A stretch of DNA of 64,000 nucleotides from positions 1 to 64,000 of the forward strand of contig JAGNHB010000029.1 in the NCBI GenBank assembly GCA_018001935.1, read 5' to 3'. This document shows, one piece after another, positions 1-8,957 of the stretch. The translations under genes and the position numbers were made by a program. The notes beneath the pieces are model-generated. The model saw nothing but the letters and a program-made list of their open reading frames with translations, searched no databases and had not been told where the DNA came from. The stretch comes from Acidobacteriota bacterium. GTDB lineage: Bacteria; Acidobacteriota; JAAYUB01. How positions within the stretch are numbered: position 1 is the stretch's first letter; each line of letters begins with the position of its first letter.

Positions 1-125
1 CGCTGCCGGGATTCCCTTCTTCGTCCCCGCATCGGGTTTCCCCGCTCTGAAAGCGGTGGGAGCCCACCGACGATTTCAAATCTTGCTCATTTTGCCAAAG
101 AATTTACTTTGAAGGGACTACAGCC
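1..125. repeat. Intergenic direct repeat, copy A
   Basis: This block recurs at 392-516 with only scattered differences. Shared landmarks are CGCTGCCGGGATTCCCT at the start, CCCCGCTCTGAAAGCGGTGG in the middle and AGGGACTACAGCC at the end. The CCGCTCTGAAAGCGG core is a small perfect hairpin. No open frame with a convincing start or family is present. The window starts inside or at the edge of the copy, so its left boundary is unknown. Confidence 0.8.
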
Positions 126-391
126 CAACCCGGATAAACCGGAGAGAAACCACGGATGAACACGGATGGACACGGATGGACACGGATCATCCGGACGCTC
201 CAGAAAAAAACAGGCGGTCTTTACCTCTCGCAAAGGCGCAAAGACGCAAAGCCTCGCAAAGCCGGAACCGGAAAAGGGGGATTCCTTTGCGAGGCTTTGC
301 GTCCTGGCGTCTCTGCGAGAGACCGGATACGTCGATTCCGGAACCGGATCAGCACAAGTGGGGCATTCTAATCCCGTGGCATGCCGGACGA
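126..391. repeat. Non-coding gap with CACGGATGGA tract and CGCAAAGG palindrome
   Basis: A 10-nt period tract (CACGGATGGA units) lies at about 152-187. It is followed by an inverted pair: CTCGCAAAGGCGCAAAG at about 226-242 onward and CTTTGCGAGGCTTTGCG at 286-302 onward. The arms could fold as one long imperfect hairpin spanning 225-321. The same CGCAAAGG-type pair returns at 22565-22642 and 59704-59777. No gene is seen here. Confidence 0.7.
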
Positions 392-516
392 CGCTGCCGG
401 GATTCCCTCCTCCGTCCCCGCATCGGGTTTCCCCGCTCTGAAAGCGGTGGGAGCCCACCGATGATCTCAAATCTTGCTCATTTTGCCAAAGATCTTACTT
501 CGTAGGGACTACAGCC
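392..516. repeat. Intergenic direct repeat, copy B
   Basis: Second copy of the 1-125 block, separated from it by the CGCAAAGG palindrome. Its right end merges into a CTACAGCCTACAGCCTACGG tract (510-530) that supplies the stop codon of the minus-strand cupin gene. Confidence 0.8.
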
Positions 517-522
517 TACAGC

Positions 523-1029
523 CTACGGCCTCCTCCCATAGTCATCCTGCACCCGGACGATGTCGTCCTCGTCGGACGGGGCCCCGGTGACCACGTGCTC
601 CCAGATCTCCGCGATCCGCCCCCACGACTGGCCCACGGAACCGGCGCGATGAAGGGCGGCGCGGGGCAGGTGAATCACGGCCCCCGGCGGGAGAACGTGC
701 TCCGACAGCCGGGTGGGGTCCTCTCCGAGGCTCACCGCCACCGGGCCCTCGAGGACTCGCCACCACTCGTCCCGGCGGTTGTGGTACTGGAGGGACAGCT
801 TCTCGCCGGGAGCCATCAGGAGGATCTTGGGGTCGCGGCGCCCCCGGGTGGGCGGCAGGTCCACGGTTTCCCAGTACGCGGAGAGGAAAGCCGCGAGCGA
901 GGTCTCGGAGAAGCGGACGAAAGCCCCCCAGGGGCGTCCGGCGTCCACTTCGACGGTCTCCAGGCCAAACCCGGAGGCCTCCGCCAGTATTCGTCGCAGC
1001 ATGAGTTCTCGAATGGCATGGTCGGGCAT
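523..1029 (-). CDS. Cupin, mannose-6-phosphate isomerase type II C-terminal-like
   Basis: A 168-residue soluble cupin. The core GEKLSLQYHNRRDEWWRVLE, followed about 40 residues later by PGAVIHLPRAALHR, matches the C-terminal cupin of bifunctional mannose-1-phosphate guanylyltransferase/phosphomannose isomerases. The metal-binding His and Glu/Asp positions are plausible. The nucleotidyltransferase half is absent, so this is a stand-alone cupin whose substrate is unknown; sugar-phosphate isomerisation is the family-based guess. The ATG at 1029 is chosen because GGGGGAG lies 6 nt upstream. An in-frame ATG at 1089 falls inside an intergenic repeat. The TAG stop lies inside a GGCTGTAGG-type repeat tract. 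Confidence 0.75.
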   Translation of the reverse strand: MPDHAIRELMLRRILAEASGFGLETVEVDAGRPWGAFVRFSETSLAAFLSAYWETVDLPPTRGRRDPKILLMAPGEKLSLQYHNRRDEWWRVLEGPVAVSLGEDPTRLSEHVLPPGAVIHLPRAALHRAGSVGQSWGRIAEIWEHVVTGAPSDEDDIVRVQDDYGRRP

Positions 1030-1071
1030 AGGGTCTCCCCCGTCGGATTTGCGGACGATCAAACCTGCCGT

Positions 1072-1167
1072 CTCCGCAAAAAGTACCATCGCTCTCCGGG
1101 CGATGGCTCAAACAAAGGCGTTACACGTACTTTCCCTTTCGTTTTCCGGCTTTTTGCGAACCCATCA
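1072..1167. repeat. Short inverted-end intergenic element (family B), copy 1
   Basis: About 96 bp bounded by CCGCAAAAAGTACC on the left and GGCTTTTTGCGAACCCATCA on the right, which are inverted around CGCAAAAAG. The interior reads CTCCGGGCGATGGCTCAAAC. The copy at 12641-12734 shares ends and interior with moderate divergence, and a right-end fragment lies at 50668-50689. It sits in the divergent gap between the cupin and the hybrid kinase. Confidence 0.6.
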
Positions 1168-1203
1168 AACATGGTAGCAGATCGACTGCCGGTTTCAAAG
1201 GGA

Positions 1204-1232
1204 TTGATTTTTCGTGCCGGCTCGTCTAGAGT
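1204..1232 (+). promoter_or_regulatory. Putative sigma-70-type promoter for the hybrid kinase
   Basis: TTGATT at 1204-1209 and TAGAGT at 1227-1232 with a 17 bp spacer, 25 nt before the start codon at 1257. The string TCTAGAGTTGG around the -10 also occurs at 36015, upstream of the FGE-like lipoprotein. Confidence 0.45.
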
Positions 1233-1256
1233 TGGGAAAAAAGGGGGGAGATACGG

Positions 1257-4200
1257 ATGAACCGAGCGGTGTTGACGGGTTCGTTTGTGGTGCTTCTCGT
1301 GGCCTGGTGCATCGCCGGAAAGGAATTCGAGCACCTCGGCTCGGCCCAGGGACTTTCCCACGGGATCACCTACGGTTGCGTCCAGGATTTTCGGGGCTTC
1401 ATCTGGATCGCCACCGAGAACGGGCTCGACTGCTGGGACGGGTACCGTTTCTCCCCCTACCAGGCCGACCCCGACAACCCCGACTCGCCCTCCGAAAACA
1501 ACATCGGCGTGATCCTCCACAGCCGGGAGGGGGAGATCTGGTTCGGGACCTGGGGCGGCGGGGTCAACCGGCTGAACCTTGGCACCGGCCGGTTCGCGGT
1601 GTACCGGAACCGCCCCGGTGACCCGTCCTCCCTGGGTGACGACCGCGTGCAGGCGCTGCACCAGGACCGCACGGGAACGATCTGGGTCGGGACTTACAGC
1701 CGGGGCCTCAGCCGTTTCGAGCCGACCTCCGGGACGTTCCGGCACTTCGACTCCCGGGCGGCGGCCCCGGGCAGGCTGAGCCACGACCGCGTCTGGAGCA
1801 TCGCGGAAGCCCCGGACGGCACCCTGTGGGTCGGGACGGGGAACGGGCTGAACCGGCTCGACCCGTCCACGGGCCGGATCGTGTCCTACTTTCACGACCC
1901 CGCGAACCCCCGGTCCATCCCCCACGCGGTGGTGCGAAAGGTCTTTTTCGACCGGGCGGGCCGGCTGTGGATCGGCACGGAAGCGGGCCTGGGACTGTTC
2001 GAGCCCGCTGCGGGCGCCTACCTGCCCCTCCCGCTGGCATCGCCGGCGGGACCGGACACGGTGATCCGCGTGAACACCCTTCTCGAGGACCCGTCGGGAA
2101 ACCTCTGGATCGGCACCAGCGGGATGGGCCTTTTCCGGTACACCTTCACCGGGGGCGCCGTCGAGCACTTCACCTACGACCCCGCCGATCCCCGCGGGCT
2201 CAGCCACAACGACATCCGAAGCCTTTTCGTGGACCGTTCCCAGAACCTGTGGGTCTGCACCCGCGGGGGTGGCATCAACCTGCTGGACCTCAAGCCGGAG
2301 CGCTTCCGGAAGGTGACGTACAACCCCCGGAACCCTTCCGGACTCAGTGACGGAAACGTGCGGAACCTCTACCTCGATCGCGGCGGAACGCTCTGGGTCG
2401 GGACGGAGGACGGACTCAACCGTTCGGCGGACGACGGCCAGAGCTTCGTTCACTTCAAGCCCCGGGAGGGTGACGGCGCCTCGATTTCGTACAACCGGGT
2501 CCGGGCCGTCTGCGAAGGGAGGGACGGCACGGTCTGGGTCGCCACCCTGGGCGGCGGCCTGAACGCGTTGGACCCCGTCACCGGGAAGTTCCGACGCTTC
2601 CGGTCGAACCCCGCGGCCGCCGGGAGCCTGAGCCACGACCGGGTGAACGCCGTTCTCGTCGACTCCTCGGGGACGGTCTGGGCGGGAACGGACGAAGGGC
2701 TGAACCGGCTGAACCCGGACGGGCAGACCTTCACCCGCTACCTCGCCGATCCCGGGCGCCCCGGGAGCCTCAGCGGCAACTACGTGACCGCCCTCTTCCA
2801 GGACCGCTCGGGGACGATCTTCGTGGGGACCGAGAAGGGGTTGAACCTCATGGACTCCAAGACGGGCGACTTCCGGGTCTACCTGAACCGGGAGGGCGAT
2901 CCCGCCAGCCTGAGCCACGACCGCGTGACCTGTTTCCAGGAAGACCCCCGGGGCGCGGTCTGGGTCGGCACCATGGGGGGCCTCAACCGCTTCGATCCCG
3001 AAACGGGGACCTTCTTCCGGTATTCCCAGGGGGACGGCCTGCCGTGTTCGCACATCGCCGGGATCCTGTTCGACCGGGCCGGGAACCTCTGGGTCTCCAC
3101 CGCCCAGGGCCTCGCGCGCCTGTCCCGCGCGGGGGGGCGTTTCCGGGCCTACGACGTGAACGACGGGCTCCCCGGCAACGAGTTCTTCGACGGGTCCTGC
3201 ATGGCCACCGCCGACGGGCGGCTCTGGTTCGGCTGCACGAAAGGCCTGATCGTGTTCAACCCCGACCGGGTCCGCGACAACCCCAACGTCCCCCCGGTGG
3301 TGCTGACCTCGTTCAGCCTGTTCGACAAGGAAGTCCACTCCGGCCTTCGGCTGCAGGGCATCCGGGAGTTGGATATCCCCTGGCAGAACAACTTCTTCTC
3401 CTTCGAGTTCGCCGCCCTCGATTTCACCCGGCCGTCGAAGAACCTTTACGCCTACAAGCTGGAAGGGTTCGACGCGGACTGGGTCCAGTGCGGCAACCGC
3501 CGTTTCGCCAGCTACACGAACCTCGACGGCGGGGAGTACGTCTTCACCGTGAAGGGCTCAAACAACGACGGGGTCTGGAACGAGAAAGGCGTTTCCATCC
3601 GCATCCGGGTACAGACCAAGCCCTGGAAGACCTGGTGGGCCTACCTCCTCTACGCTCTCGCGGGCATCGGCCTCGTCTGGGCCTGGGCCGCTTTCCGCAC
3701 CCGCGCCCACCGCCGCGAGATCACCCGCCAGCGCCTCCTCGTGGAAAACCTGCGCCGCGTCGACGAGTTGAAGGACGAGTTCCTGACCAACACCTCCCAC
3801 GAACTCCGCGCGCCCATCAACGGGATGATCGGCATCGTGGACGGGCTTCTGGGCGGTGCGGCGGGCCCCCTCAGCGCGCAGGCGAACGGGAGCCTGACAT
3901 TGGTTTCCTACAGCGCGCGACGGCTCTTCCACATGGTCCAGGACATCCTGGACTTTTCCAAGCTCCGCAACCGGGACATCACCATCACCCCCAAGCCCCT
4001 CGACCTTCAACAGGTCGCCGAGGTCGTCCGCTTCCTCTGCCGCCCGCTCTTCATCGGGAAGAACGTGACCCTGTCCAACACGGTCCACTCCGACCTGCCC
4101 GCCGTCGACGCCGACGAGATCCGCCTTCAGCAGATCCTCGTCCGTCTCGTGGAAAACGCGGCGAAGCACACGGAGTGCGGGGCGGTGACCTTGTCGGCCG

Positions 4201-6008
4201 AGCTCAGGGGCGTCCAGGTGGAAGTCTCGGTGACGGACACGGGGAAGGGGATCCCCCCCAGCCGGGTGGACGAACTGCAGCGATTCTTCTCGACCCCTGA
4301 CGCGGAAGTCCCGCCGAATGCCCTCGGCCTCGGCATCACCCGGTACCTGGTGGACCTGCACGGGGGGAGGATGTCCCTGGAATCGACGCCGGGGAAGGGA
4401 TCCCGCTTCCGTTTCACCCTCCCGGTGAGCCGTTCCGAGGGGGAGCGGGGCTCGGGCATCTCCGCCGCCACCGAGTTCGTCGAGCAGCTCCCCGCGGCGG
4501 ACGCCGCGCTCCTGGACGTCGTGTTGCCCACCACGGACATCCCGGCGGACGCCTTCCGGGTCCTGGTGGTGGATGACGAGGTCGTCACCCTCCAGGTCCT
4601 GGTCCACCAGCTCACCCTTCTCCGCTTCGCGGTGACCCCCGTCCGGAACGGGGTCGAGGCGCTGGAGCGGGTCGCGATGGGGGAGGAGTTCGACCTGGTC
4701 ATCACCGACACGGTGATGCCGAGGATGTCGGGCTTCGAGCTGTGCCGGAAACTCCGGGAGAAGTACTCGATGTTCGAAGTGCCCGTCATCATGCTGACCG
4801 AGAAGAACCAGCCGAGGGAGATCCTGGCGGGTTTCGAGGCGGGGGCGAACGACTACCTGGCGAAACCTTTCGACAGGAAGGAGATGGAGTCTCGCGTCCG
4901 GACGCTCCTCTCCCTGAAGCAGGCCGTGCAGCGGGCCATCGTCAACGCCCGCCACCTGGAATCCGAACACCAGCAGCGGGTGCTGGCCGAGACGCTCCGG
5001 GACATGACCCGGGCCCTGACCTCGACCCTCAATACCCAGGAGGTCCTGACGCGCCTGCTCGAGAACATGCGCTATTTCGTCCGGTTCGAGTCGGGGCTGG
5101 CGCTCTACCGGGAGGAGGGGATGAACTTCAGGGCGCTGGCCGCCTTCGGCGAGCCGCTCCCCCGGGAGGGCGAGGCCCTGTCGAGCGCCCTCCTGAACAC
5201 GGCCGCCATGAAAACGGTGACCGAGACCCGCCAACTCCTGCGGGTGGACGACCTGGCCGACTCCCCCCGGTTCCGGGATGGGATCGATCCGGGGGAGGTC
5301 CGTTCCTTGTTGGGTGTGCCCCTCCTGTGCCGGGGAGAACTCCAGGGCATCATCGTCCTGAAGAGCACGGTCCCCGGGGCATTCTCCGGGGTGGAGGCGG
5401 ACATGGCCTTCACCGTGGCGGGCCAGGCCGGGATCGCCGTCGAAAATTCCAAGATGTTCACGGAAATCAAGCGGATGGCGGTGACCGACGCGTTGACGGG
5501 GTTGACCAACCGCCGCCATTTCTTCGACCTGGCGGAAGCCGAGTTCCAGCGGAGCCGGCGCTACGAGCGGCCCCTGGCCGTCATCATGGCCGATATCGAC
5601 CACTTCAAGCAGGTCAACGACACCTGGGGACACTCGGCCGGTGACGAGGCGTTGCGGGAGGTGGCGGGCCGCTTCCAGTCCGGCATCCGGCGGGTGGACC
5701 TCGTCGGCCGCTACGGGGGGGAGGAGTTCGTGTTTCTCCTGCCCGAGTCCGACCTCGACGCGGCGATGGCGGTCGCGGAGCGGATCCGGGTTTCCGTCGC
5801 CGAGCCCGCCGTGACCCTCTCGACCGGCGAGGCCCTCCGGTTGACCGTGAGCCTGGGTGTCGCGGCCCTCCGGGAGGGCATCGCGTCCCTGCAGCAACTC
5901 CTCGACGTCGCCGACGGCGCCCTCTTCGTCTCGAAGCATTCCGGGCGGGACCGCGTCACGGCCGCGGAGGGGGGCGAGAGCGGCGAGGACGCCGGCAGCG
6001 CCGAGTGA
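1257..6008 (+). CDS. Reg_prop hybrid histidine kinase with receiver, GAF and GGDEF output
   Basis: 1583 residues. A cleavable-looking signal (about 1-21) precedes 14 Reg_prop blades of the IWVGT..GLNRLD type, enough for two seven-bladed periplasmic propellers. Next come a Y_Y_Y domain (about 711-788), one membrane segment (about 790-812), HisKA with SHELRAP (His about 848), HATPase_c with N-box ENAAKH and G-box DTGKGIP, a receiver (about 1101-1220, phospho-Asp about 1151 in VITDTVMP), a GAF domain (about 1250-1400) and a GGDEF domain (about 1405-1575). The active loop is GGEEF with an RRVD inhibitory I-site five residues before it. Bacteroidetes-type HTCS proteins usually end in an AraC domain; here the predicted output is c-di-GMP. 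The ligand is unknown, though nearby polysaccharide genes make a glycan plausible. Start chosen from GGGGGGAG ahead of the ATG. Confidence 0.93.
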   Translation: MNRAVLTGSFVVLLVAWCIAGKEFEHLGSAQGLSHGITYGCVQDFRGFIWIATENGLDCWDGYRFSPYQADPDNPDSPSENNIGVILHSREGEIWFGTWGGGVNRLNLGTGRFAVYRNRPGDPSSLGDDRVQALHQDRTGTIWVGTYSRGLSRFEPTSGTFRHFDSRAAAPGRLSHDRVWSIAEAPDGTLWVGTGNGLNRLDPSTGRIVSYFHDPANPRSIPHAVVRKVFFDRAGRLWIGTEAGLGLFEPAAGAYLPLPLASPAGPDTVIRVNTLLEDPSGNLWIGTSGMGLFRYTFTGGAVEHFTYDPADPRGLSHNDIRSLFVDRSQNLWVCTRGGGINLLDLKPERFRKVTYNPRNPSGLSDGNVRNLYLDRGGTLWVGTEDGLNRSADDGQSFVHFKPREGDGASISYNRVRAVCEGRDGTVWVATLGGGLNALDPVTGKFRRFRSNPAAAGSLSHDRVNAVLVDSSGTVWAGTDEGLNRLNPDGQTFTRYLADPGRPGSLSGNYVTALFQDRSGTIFVGTEKGLNLMDSKTGDFRVYLNREGDPASLSHDRVTCFQEDPRGAVWVGTMGGLNRFDPETGTFFRYSQGDGLPCSHIAGILFDRAGNLWVSTAQGLARLSRAGGRFRAYDVNDGLPGNEFFDGSCMATADGRLWFGCTKGLIVFNPDRVRDNPNVPPVVLTSFSLFDKEVHSGLRLQGIRELDIPWQNNFFSFEFAALDFTRPSKNLYAYKLEGFDADWVQCGNRRFASYTNLDGGEYVFTVKGSNNDGVWNEKGVSIRIRVQTKPWKTWWAYLLYALAGIGLVWAWAAFRTRAHRREITRQRLLVENLRRVDELKDEFLTNTSHELRAPINGMIGIVDGLLGGAAGPLSAQANGSLTLVSYSARRLFHMVQDILDFSKLRNRDITITPKPLDLQQVAEVVRFLCRPLFIGKNVTLSNTVHSDLPAVDADEIRLQQILVRLVENAAKHTECGAVTLSAELRGVQVEVSVTDTGKGIPPSRVDELQRFFSTPDAEVPPNALGLGITRYLVDLHGGRMSLESTPGKGSRFRFTLPVSRSEGERGSGISAATEFVEQLPAADAALLDVVLPTTDIPADAFRVLVVDDEVVTLQVLVHQLTLLRFAVTPVRNGVEALERVAMGEEFDLVITDTVMPRMSGFELCRKLREKYSMFEVPVIMLTEKNQPREILAGFEAGANDYLAKPFDRKEMESRVRTLLSLKQAVQRAIVNARHLESEHQQRVLAETLRDMTRALTSTLNTQEVLTRLLENMRYFVRFESGLALYREEGMNFRALAAFGEPLPREGEALSSALLNTAAMKTVTETRQLLRVDDLADSPRFRDGIDPGEVRSLLGVPLLCRGELQGIIVLKSTVPGAFSGVEADMAFTVAGQAGIAVENSKMFTEIKRMAVTDALTGLTNRRHFFDLAEAEFQRSRRYERPLAVIMADIDHFKQVNDTWGHSAGDEALREVAGRFQSGIRRVDLVGRYGGEEFVFLLPESDLDAAMAVAERIRVSVAEPAVTLSTGEALRLTVSLGVAALREGIASLQQLLDVADGALFVSKHSGRDRVTAAEGGESGEDAGSAE

Positions 6009-6015
6009 GGGGGGC

Positions 6016-6037
6016 CGCGGGCGGGCCTGCGTTTTTT
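6016..6037 (+). terminator. Intrinsic terminator after the hybrid kinase
   Basis: CGCGGG-CGGG-CCTGCG forms a 6 bp stem (one G-T pair) followed at once by six T residues, 8 nt past the kinase stop codon. Confidence 0.6.
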
Positions 6038-6057
6038 CGTGCCGCCGCAACGGGGCA

Positions 6058-6086
6058 TTCCGTATCGCGCCGATTTCTGGTATAGT
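6058..6086 (+). promoter_or_regulatory. Putative promoter of the polysaccharide operon
   Basis: A good -10 (TATAGT, 6081-6086) lies 43 nt before the epimerase start. The -35 at the 17 bp distance (TTCCGT) is poor. The terminator just upstream supports an independent transcription unit. Confidence 0.4.
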
Positions 6087-6128
6087 GCCGCGTTTGTCGA
6101 CGGACCGATATTTTCGAAGGAAGGAACC

Positions 6129-7121
6129 ATGAACATCCTGATCACCGGCGGCGCCGGATTCATCGGCTCACACCTGGCGGAAGCGCTCCTGGACGCGGGC
6201 GACGACGTCACGGCCCTGGACAACCTGTCCACCGGGAGCGTGGAGAATGTCGCCCACCTCGAGGGCAACCCCCGTTTCCGCCTGGTGGTGGGGGACGTGC
6301 AGGACCGCTTCCTCACCGACAAGCTCATGGAGCGCTGCGACCGGGTCTATCACCTGGCCGCGGCGGTGGGCGTCGAGTTGATCGTGAAGAAGCCCTGGGA
6401 AACCCTGGCCACCAACATCCGCGGCACGGAGGTGGTCCTGGAGATGGCCTGCCGTTACCGGAAAAAGGTACTCATCACCTCGACGTCGGAGATCTACGGC
6501 AAGAACACCAACATCCCCCTGGGGGAGGAGGACGACCGGATCCTGGGCTCGCCCCTGAAGAGCCGCTGGGCCTACTCCACCTCCAAGGCCGTGGACGAGA
6601 TGCTGGCCTACTACTACTGGAAGGACCGGCAGCTTCCCGCCGTCATCGTCCGCTTGTTCAACACCGTGGGGCCTCGCCAGACGGGGGCGTATGGGATGGT
6701 CATCCCCCGTTTCGTCGGGCAGGCGCTCCGGGACGAGCCCATCACCGTCTACGGGGACGGCTCCCAGACCCGCTGCTTCCTCCACGTCCGGGACTGCGTG
6801 TCCGCGCTCCGGGCGCTGATGGAGCAACCGCGGGCCCTCGGGGAGGTCCACAACGTGGGGAGCGAGGAGGAAGTCTCCATCGCCCGGCTGGCGGAGCGGG
6901 TGATCGCCCGGACCGGGAGCCGCTCCGTGCTGACCTATCTCTCCTACAGCCAGGCCTACGAGGAAGGGTTCGAGGACATGCAGCGGCGCGTCCCGGACAC
7001 CACGAAGATCCGCAACCTGATCGGGTTCAGGCCCAGCCGCACCCTGGACGACATCCTCGACGACGTGATCGCCCACTTCCGGGAACGCGGCGACCGGGCC
7101 GCAGACCGCCCCCGGTCCTGA
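6129..7121 (+). CDS. NAD-dependent sugar-nucleotide epimerase/dehydratase (extended SDR)
   Basis: 330 residues. The N-terminal Rossmann signature GGAGFIG binds NAD; the catalytic motif YSTSK is preceded by STSEIYG; RLFNTVGPRQTG and HVRDCVSALRALM are typical of nucleotide-sugar SDRs. The closest recognisable types are UDP-glucuronate decarboxylase or dTDP-glucose 4,6-dehydratase-like enzymes; the exact substrate cannot be read from the sequence. First gene of a three-gene plus-strand run with a polyprenyl-phosphate sugar transferase and a GT4 glycosyltransferase, so it probably supplies an activated sugar for a surface glycan. The ATG at 6129 follows AAGGAAGG. The open frame continues 90 nt upstream without a good start. 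Confidence 0.88.
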   Translation: MNILITGGAGFIGSHLAEALLDAGDDVTALDNLSTGSVENVAHLEGNPRFRLVVGDVQDRFLTDKLMERCDRVYHLAAAVGVELIVKKPWETLATNIRGTEVVLEMACRYRKKVLITSTSEIYGKNTNIPLGEEDDRILGSPLKSRWAYSTSKAVDEMLAYYYWKDRQLPAVIVRLFNTVGPRQTGAYGMVIPRFVGQALRDEPITVYGDGSQTRCFLHVRDCVSALRALMEQPRALGEVHNVGSEEEVSIARLAERVIARTGSRSVLTYLSYSQAYEEGFEDMQRRVPDTTKIRNLIGFRPSRTLDDILDDVIAHFRERGDRAADRPRS

Positions 7122-7139
7122 CCTCTTCCAGGTAAGGCC

Positions 7140-8957
7140 ATGCCCGCGTTCGCCTGGGTGTACCTGGTCGCGTTCGGCCTCGCGGCCGGATCGACGGCCC
7201 TGATGATCCCCGTGGCCCGCCGCCTGGGGTTCGTGGCGAAGCCGCGGGAGGACCGCTGGCACCGCAAACCGACCGCCCTGCTCGGGGGGATCGGCATCTT
7301 CGTCGGGTTCGCCGCCGCCGTCGTCCCCTTCATCCCGCCGTCGCGGGAGAACCTCCTCGTCATCGGGGGGGCGGGGGCCGCCTTCCTGTTCGGGCTCCTC
7401 GACGACATCCGGGAGACCCGGCCCCGCACGAAACTTCTCTTCCAGCTCGCCCTGGCCACGGCGGCGGCGCTGCTCGGGCTCCGCCTGAACTTCGTCGCCA
7501 ACCCCTGGGTGGCCGTGCCCCTGACCATCCTGTGGTTCACGGCCATCATCAACGCCTTCAACATCATCGACAACATGGACGGCCTCTCCTCCGGCGTCGC
7601 TTTCGTGTCCGGTCTCTGCATCCTGGTGTACGCCTTCCAGCACGGCCTCGGGGGGGTGGCGATCCTCGCGGCCGCCGTTTCAGGGGCCTGCCTCGGTTTT
7701 TTGCTCTTCAACTTCAACCCGGCGAAGATCTTCATGGGGGACTGCGGGAGCCTCTGCATCGGGTACATCCTGGCGGCGGTGACCATCATGAGCACGTGGC
7801 GCGGGGCGGCGAACCTGCTGTTCGCCATCTTCATGCCCGTCTGCTTTCTCGCCGTGCCCATCTTCGACACCGTGCTGGTCTCCTTCCAGCGGCGCCTCCA
7901 CGGGCGGCCGATCTCCCGTGGGGGACGGGACCACACGTCCCACCGGCTGGTGATCCTGGGGCTTTCGGAGCGGAAGACGGTCCTGTTCCTGATGGGGATC
8001 AGCCTCTCCTTCGGGCTGAGCGCCGCCTTCTTCACCCGGTTCGGCCTCCTGGGGACACTGTCCCTCTTCGGGATGCTGGCCATCTCCATGCTGATTTTCG
8101 GGCTCTTCCTCTCGGAAGTGCGGATCTACGGCACGGCGGCCCTCTCGCAGCGCCGGGGGGGGATCGGGGCCGTGCTGCGCTTCGTCCGGGACCACGCCCT
8201 CGTCCTCCTGATGGACGCGGTCCTGCTGGGGATCGCCTACGTCCTGTCCTACCTGCTGCGTTTCGACGGGACCGTGGCGGATTTCAACCTCGCCCGCATG
8301 AAGGAGTCGTTCGCCGTCGTGGTCCTGGTGAAGATCGCCGTTTTCCTGCTCGCCGGCTTCTACCGCCACGACTGGCGCCGGGCGGGGATCCGGGAACTTT
8401 TCCTCCTGGTCCGGTGGAACGTGGTCGCGTCCCTGGCCTCGGTGCTGGCCATCCTGGCTCTCTTCCGCTTCGAGGGGTACTCCCGCGCCCTCTTCTTCGT
8501 GGACTTCACCCTCTCCCTGGTCCTGGTGGGGACGGCCCGGTTCTCCCTGTGGATCCTCCGCGAGTACTTCCGGCACGGTGTGGAACCCCGCAGCGGTGAC
8601 CCCGTGCTGATCTACGGCGCGGACGACGCGGGCGAGCTTTTGCTGCGGACCCTTCGCCTCCGCGGGGACCTGCGGATGAGCGCCGTCGGCTTCCTCGACC
8701 CCGGGCCGGAACGGGAGCATGCGCTGATTCTCGGGGTCCCGGTGCTGGGCAGCCTCGACACCCTCGGCCACGTGGCGGCTTCCACCGGCGCCCGGCGGGT
8801 CCTGGTTCCGGAGCGTCCGGACGAGTCCGAGGTGCTCGAGGAACTGTCCCGGGCCGCGGGGCCTCACGGGGTTTCGGTCCAGGTCGTCCGGCTGGTCCTG
8901 GAGCCTTCCACCGGGGGGACGCCGGAGGAAGCCCGGGCGGACGGGTCGGGGACATGA
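7140..8957 (+). CDS. WecA-like polyprenyl-phosphate sugar-1-P transferase fused to a CapD/FlaA1-like N-terminal region
   Basis: 605 residues. The first ~335 are a multispanning WecA/MraY-superfamily transferase: GLLDDI, NAFNIIDNMDGLSSG, FMGDCGS and RDHTSHRL match the Mg-binding and substrate loops. It should load a HexNAc-1-phosphate on undecaprenyl phosphate at the inner face of the membrane. After residue ~355 a second membrane module (about four helices) is followed by a nucleotide-binding fold beginning VLIYGADDAGELLLR, as in the N-terminal half of CapD/FlaA1/WbpM dehydratases. The catalytic SDR domain of those enzymes is missing. The fusion may hold donor sensing and initiation in one protein (inference). 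It lies 18 nt after the epimerase, and its TGA overlaps the next ATG (ATGA). Confidence 0.88.
   Translation: MPAFAWVYLVAFGLAAGSTALMIPVARRLGFVAKPREDRWHRKPTALLGGIGIFVGFAAAVVPFIPPSRENLLVIGGAGAAFLFGLLDDIRETRPRTKLLFQLALATAAALLGLRLNFVANPWVAVPLTILWFTAIINAFNIIDNMDGLSSGVAFVSGLCILVYAFQHGLGGVAILAAAVSGACLGFLLFNFNPAKIFMGDCGSLCIGYILAAVTIMSTWRGAANLLFAIFMPVCFLAVPIFDTVLVSFQRRLHGRPISRGGRDHTSHRLVILGLSERKTVLFLMGISLSFGLSAAFFTRFGLLGTLSLFGMLAISMLIFGLFLSEVRIYGTAALSQRRGGIGAVLRFVRDHALVLLMDAVLLGIAYVLSYLLRFDGTVADFNLARMKESFAVVVLVKIAVFLLAGFYRHDWRRAGIRELFLLVRWNVVASLASVLAILALFRFEGYSRALFFVDFTLSLVLVGTARFSLWILREYFRHGVEPRSGDPVLIYGADDAGELLLRTLRLRGDLRMSAVGFLDPGPEREHALILGVPVLGSLDTLGHVAASTGARRVLVPERPDESEVLEELSRAAGPHGVSVQVVRLVLEPSTGGTPEEARADGSGT

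Noticed and set aside
1059-3338. 759-codon minus-strand open frame opposite the hybrid kinase
   Set aside because: Low-complexity Gly/Pro/Val/Asp/Arg translation mirroring the plus-strand kinase; a GC-rich antisense shadow.
3558-6050. 830-codon minus-strand open frame
   Set aside because: Antisense to the kinase, receiver and GGDEF coding regions, with no domain and shadow-like composition.
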